From: an uncultured Lachnospiraceae bacterium
Lineage (GTDB): Bacteria > Bacillota > Clostridia > Lachnospirales > Lachnospiraceae
DNA: 13,279 nucleotides
Direction: 5' to 3'
NCBI GenBank assembly: GCA_900555195.1
Contig: USKC01000053.1
Coordinates: forward strand, 1 to 13,279
Translations under genes and position numbers: made by a program
Notes under the pieces: generated by a model
The model's database searches: none
Seen by the model: only the letters and a program-made list of their open reading frames with translations
What the model was told of the DNA's origin: nothing
Shown here: positions 13,194-13,279 of the stretch, piece after piece
Position numbering within the stretch: position 1 is the first letter of the stretch
How the letters are laid out: each line of letters opens with the position of its first letter

Positions 13194-13279
13194 CCGCCCT
13201 CGGCGCCAGTCCCATCCGTGCTGCCCTCTGTCCCGGCGGTGGAGAGGGCAGCACGGATGGGACTGGCGCCGGGGGGCGG
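13194..13279. repeat. Very long GC-rich hairpin at the window edge
   Basis: Bases 13201-13229 are the exact reverse complement of 13243-13271 (29 of 29), with a 13-nt loop. Pairing continues outward through a T-G wobble and CCC/GGG, then, with one bulged G, CCG/CGG up to the last base of the window, so the true element may be longer. It lies 16 bp upstream of the -35 of the small gene's promoter and is probably the 3' end element of the next gene outside the window. No T run is visible on the side that can be read. Confidence 0.7.

Overview
The window reads as chromosomal DNA of an anaerobic, gut-type Firmicute of class Clostridia. I infer this from the strong AGGAGG-type ribosome binding sites before nearly every gene, the citrate lyase gene, and the small conserved 88-residue protein. 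No species can be named. There are no rRNA or tRNA genes, transposases or CRISPR arrays.

Layout: (1) 3-2244, plus strand: the 3' part of citF (citrate lyase alpha subunit, cut by the window edge) and a serine beta-lactamase-fold hydrolase. (2) 2286-2344: a terminator hairpin between convergent genes. (3) 2352-9817, minus strand: a compact seven-gene catabolic operon. In transcription order it encodes a four-carbon acid-sugar kinase (DUF1537 family), a cytoplasmic sialidase-like Asp-box protein, an iron-dependent alcohol dehydrogenase, a DapA/NanA-family aldolase, a PdxA2-type 4-phosphate dehydrogenase, an SLC13/DASS-like anion transporter and a stand-alone VOC domain. (4) 9818-10042: a 225-bp divergent control region. 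It carries two copies of a 15-bp palindrome, GTTNCA-N3-TGNAAC, 51 bp apart. (5) 10043-11866, plus strand: a PrpR_N-type ligand-sensing regulator whose AAA+ domain resembles sigma-54 activators but has lost the GAFTGA loop and the Walker B acids. (6) 11865-11954: a hairpin with a 27-bp perfect stem between convergent genes. (7) 11966-12616, minus strand: a hemolysin III/PAQR membrane protein with a good sigma-70 promoter. (8) 12838-13104, minus strand: the conserved 88-residue protein with its own promoter and terminator. (9) 13194-13279: another very long hairpin at the window edge.

How the genes fit together: the transporter probably imports a sugar acid. The kinase and PdxA2 together match the known route from D-threonate or D-erythronate to a 4-phosphate and then, by oxidation and decarboxylation, to dihydroxyacetone phosphate. 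The DapA-type aldolase would release pyruvate plus an aldehyde, and the iron alcohol dehydrogenase could reduce that aldehyde. The sialidase-like protein and the orphan VOC domain do not belong to the published threonate route, so the operon may encode a longer pathway for a more complex acid sugar. The divergent regulator with its paired operators is the probable switch. The best candidates for something new are this gene combination, the regulator without sigma-54 contacts, and its operator pair.
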